Shown: piece by piece, positions 5,844 to 6,494 of the stretch
Position numbering within the stretch: position 1 is the stretch's first letter
How the letters are laid out: every line of letters starts with the position of its first letter
Assembly (NCBI GenBank): GCA_964448675.1
Contig: CAYUZU010000060.1
Coordinates: 1-6,494 of the forward strand
Direction of reading: 5' to 3'
From: CAYUZU01 sp964448675
Lineage (GTDB): Bacteria > Planctomycetota > Phycisphaerae > UBA1845 > Fen-1342
DNA length: 6,494 bases
Program-made: the position numbers and the translations under genes
Notes under the pieces: model-generated
The model's database searches: none
What the model was told of the DNA's origin: nothing
What the model saw: the letters and a program-made list of their open reading frames with translations, nothing else

Positions 5844-6170
5844 ATGCTTGAGGCGCCACCGTGTCCATGTTGCCGTTCGCGACGGTCTACCAGAATAGCA
5901 CTGTCTCTGGCAAACCTCTGGAGGGTTCCCCTTGCAGTGATTGTCGCATTCTTCCTAACAGACATCGTGAAGATCGAATGGTACTGCAAAGCGACCGGAA
6001 CCAGGTTTCGCCAGTTGTCGTTGGCGGACGGCGAGGAGATAGGAACCTGTCCCTACTGCGGCTACAACCTCACCGGCAACGTGAGCGGCGTCTGTCCGGA
6101 GTGTGGGACGGCGGTCCAAGAACACGACGCGGGCGGCAACGAGAGCGTCCCAACGAAGGAAGAGGACTGA
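5844..6170 (+). CDS. Small membrane zinc-ribbon protein downstream of the RHS tip, function unknown
   Basis: Predicted 108 residues. The N-terminus has a C-P-C-C cluster (7-10) followed by a basic stretch. One hydrophobic segment lies at about 26-42 (W-R-V-P-L-A-V-I-V-A-F-F-L), then W-Y-C-K (46-49). A zinc ribbon follows with Cys69, Cys72, Cys84 and Cys87 (C-P-Y-C-G-Y-N-L-T-G ... C-P-E-C-G), then an acidic tail ending E-E-D. The ribbon is of the same planctomycete type as in the protein at 132-662; the rest differs. The ATG at 5844 has AGAAGG 7 bases upstream. It lies 59 bases after the RHS tip and ends exactly where the second RHS fragment begins. GC is about 54% in the first half, like the tip, suggesting that they arrived together. 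In RHS systems the gene after a toxin tip is often an immunity gene; that role is possible here but not shown. Confidence 0.75.
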   Translation: MLEAPPCPCCRSRRSTRIALSLANLWRVPLAVIVAFFLTDIVKIEWYCKATGTRFRQLSLADGEEIGTCPYCGYNLTGNVSGVCPECGTAVQEHDAGGNESVPTKEED

Positions 6171-6370
6171 CGGAGGCGGCCGGCGGGATCGGCGGCCTGC
6201 TGGCGGTCTGTGACCCGAACGATCCCTGCGACCCGGCCGACACGGCGGGCGACTTCGTGTACACTTACGACGCCAACGGCAACGTCGGGCCGTTGATCGG
6301 TGGGACGCCGACGAGTTGGGACGCGACGAACAACTGCCCCCGCAACCTGCTGCGCCAAGCGTGCCGGTGA
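6171..6370 (+). pseudogene. Second RHS core fragment, truncated
   Basis: Reading in the frame that starts at 6170, the DNA encodes T-E-A-A-G-G-I-G-G-L-L-A-V followed by C-D-P-N-D-P-C-D-P and Y-D-A-N-G-N-V, the same piece of RHS protein as at 5119-5268. It diverges after T-S-W-D-A (6325) into N-N-C-P-R-N-L-L-R-Q-A-C-R and stops at 6368-6370. The RHS-associated core that should follow (Y-E-Y-D-P ... G-R-W-L-N-R-D-P) is absent in all frames I checked down to the window end. There is no start codon or ribosome site of its own, and it begins right at the stop of the zinc-ribbon gene. It is therefore a remnant, or the joint of a recombined cassette, rather than a working gene. Confidence 0.65.
6176..6325 (+). 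repeat. RHS core repeat, copy 2
   Basis: Direct-repeat partner of 5119-5268 at a constant offset of 1,057 bases. Non-synonymous differences are confined to three codons (Q to P, D to G, P to G) near the 3' end, just before the copies diverge. Confidence 0.95.
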
Positions 6371-6494
6371 CGGACGAACGGCGAGGCGGTCTTTTTCCGC
6401 CCGGCCTGAAAAGTGCTTGTGGATTCCGGGTTCTTGGGGTCACAGAGTGGAAATCGCGCGGGATGGGGGCCTAGAAATGTACAAGCCAGTTTCT
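6371..6494. other. 3' edge without a gene; imperfect inverted repeat
   Basis: No coding signal is seen. GGCGG/CCGCC (6385-6389 and 6397-6401) flank a T-rich loop, which is not a normal terminator because the T run is in the loop. GCTTGT at 6415-6420 pairs with ACAAGC at 6481-6486, and the match extends imperfectly outward through the A-rich and T-rich flanks. A T-T-C-T-T-G-G-G-G-T-C-A stretch lies between the arms. This could be the edge of a small mobile or repeat element that continues beyond the window. Confidence 0.25.

Noticed and set aside
5861..6169. ATG-started frame upstream of and joined to RHS fragment 2
   Set aside because: This stretch is out of frame with the zinc-ribbon gene, which has a better ribosome site and intact motifs. 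Only the RHS part after 6170 is meaningful in that frame.
6385..6401. GGCGG/CCGCC hairpin as a terminator
   Set aside because: The T run lies in the loop, not after the stem, and the stem is only five pairs.
1..6494. CRISPR array or tandem repeat array
   Set aside because: No regularly spaced repeats; the only clear repeat is the RHS pair.

Overview
The window is a high-GC bacterial segment that most resembles Planctomycetota (possibly Phycisphaerae). The assignment rests on three things I recognise rather than on a search. Two small membrane proteins end in the C-x2-C-G-Y-[DN]-L-x-G ... C-P-E-C-G zinc ribbon that is very common in that phylum. There is a lipoprotein of the DUF1570 metallopeptidase-like type. 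The PyrH sequence also has the planctomycete-like A-A-G-T-G-N-P block. It could be a contig from an environmental genome.

Layout. (i) 1-662: an untranslated or unresolvable edge, then a membrane-anchored zinc-ribbon protein (+). (ii) 700-783: tRNA-Leu(CAA) on the minus strand. (iii) 784-1115: a gap with no gene, holding only weak hairpins. (iv) 3659 down to 1116, minus strand: a compact operon purM, then a lipoprotein with HExxH and W-L-N-E-G motifs, then a free-standing tRNA-binding domain like the MetRS C-terminus. The purM stop directly abuts the lipoprotein start. (v) 3660-3800: the divergent promoter region. (vi) 3801-5092, plus strand: pyrH, then a cysteine-based phosphatase (HCx5R) whose start overlaps the pyrH stop as ATGA. 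(vii) 5092-6370: an accessory block with a truncated RHS core carrying its own Cys-rich C-terminal tip, a small membrane zinc-ribbon protein, and a second, shorter RHS core fragment. (viii) 6371-6494: no gene seen.

The middle of the window is housekeeping: purine synthesis (PurM), pyrimidine nucleotide synthesis (PyrH) and translation (MetRS-type domain, tRNA-Leu). The flanks are accessory. In hand counts, GC is about 73% in a stretch of pyrH, 65% in the RHS core, and 52-54% in the RHS tip and the first half of the following small gene. That is the pattern expected of exchangeable RHS tip cassettes.

The most interesting signal is the RHS block. Two core fragments 1,057 bases apart begin at the same codon (A-A-G-G-I-G-G-L-L-A-V) and are 136/150 identical without gaps. 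Of 12 changed codons, 9 are synonymous. Each begins directly after the stop of an unrelated gene. This looks like a small array of displaced RHS C-terminal cassettes, possibly with a membrane zinc-ribbon partner. The function of the tip and of the small protein is not established from sequence.
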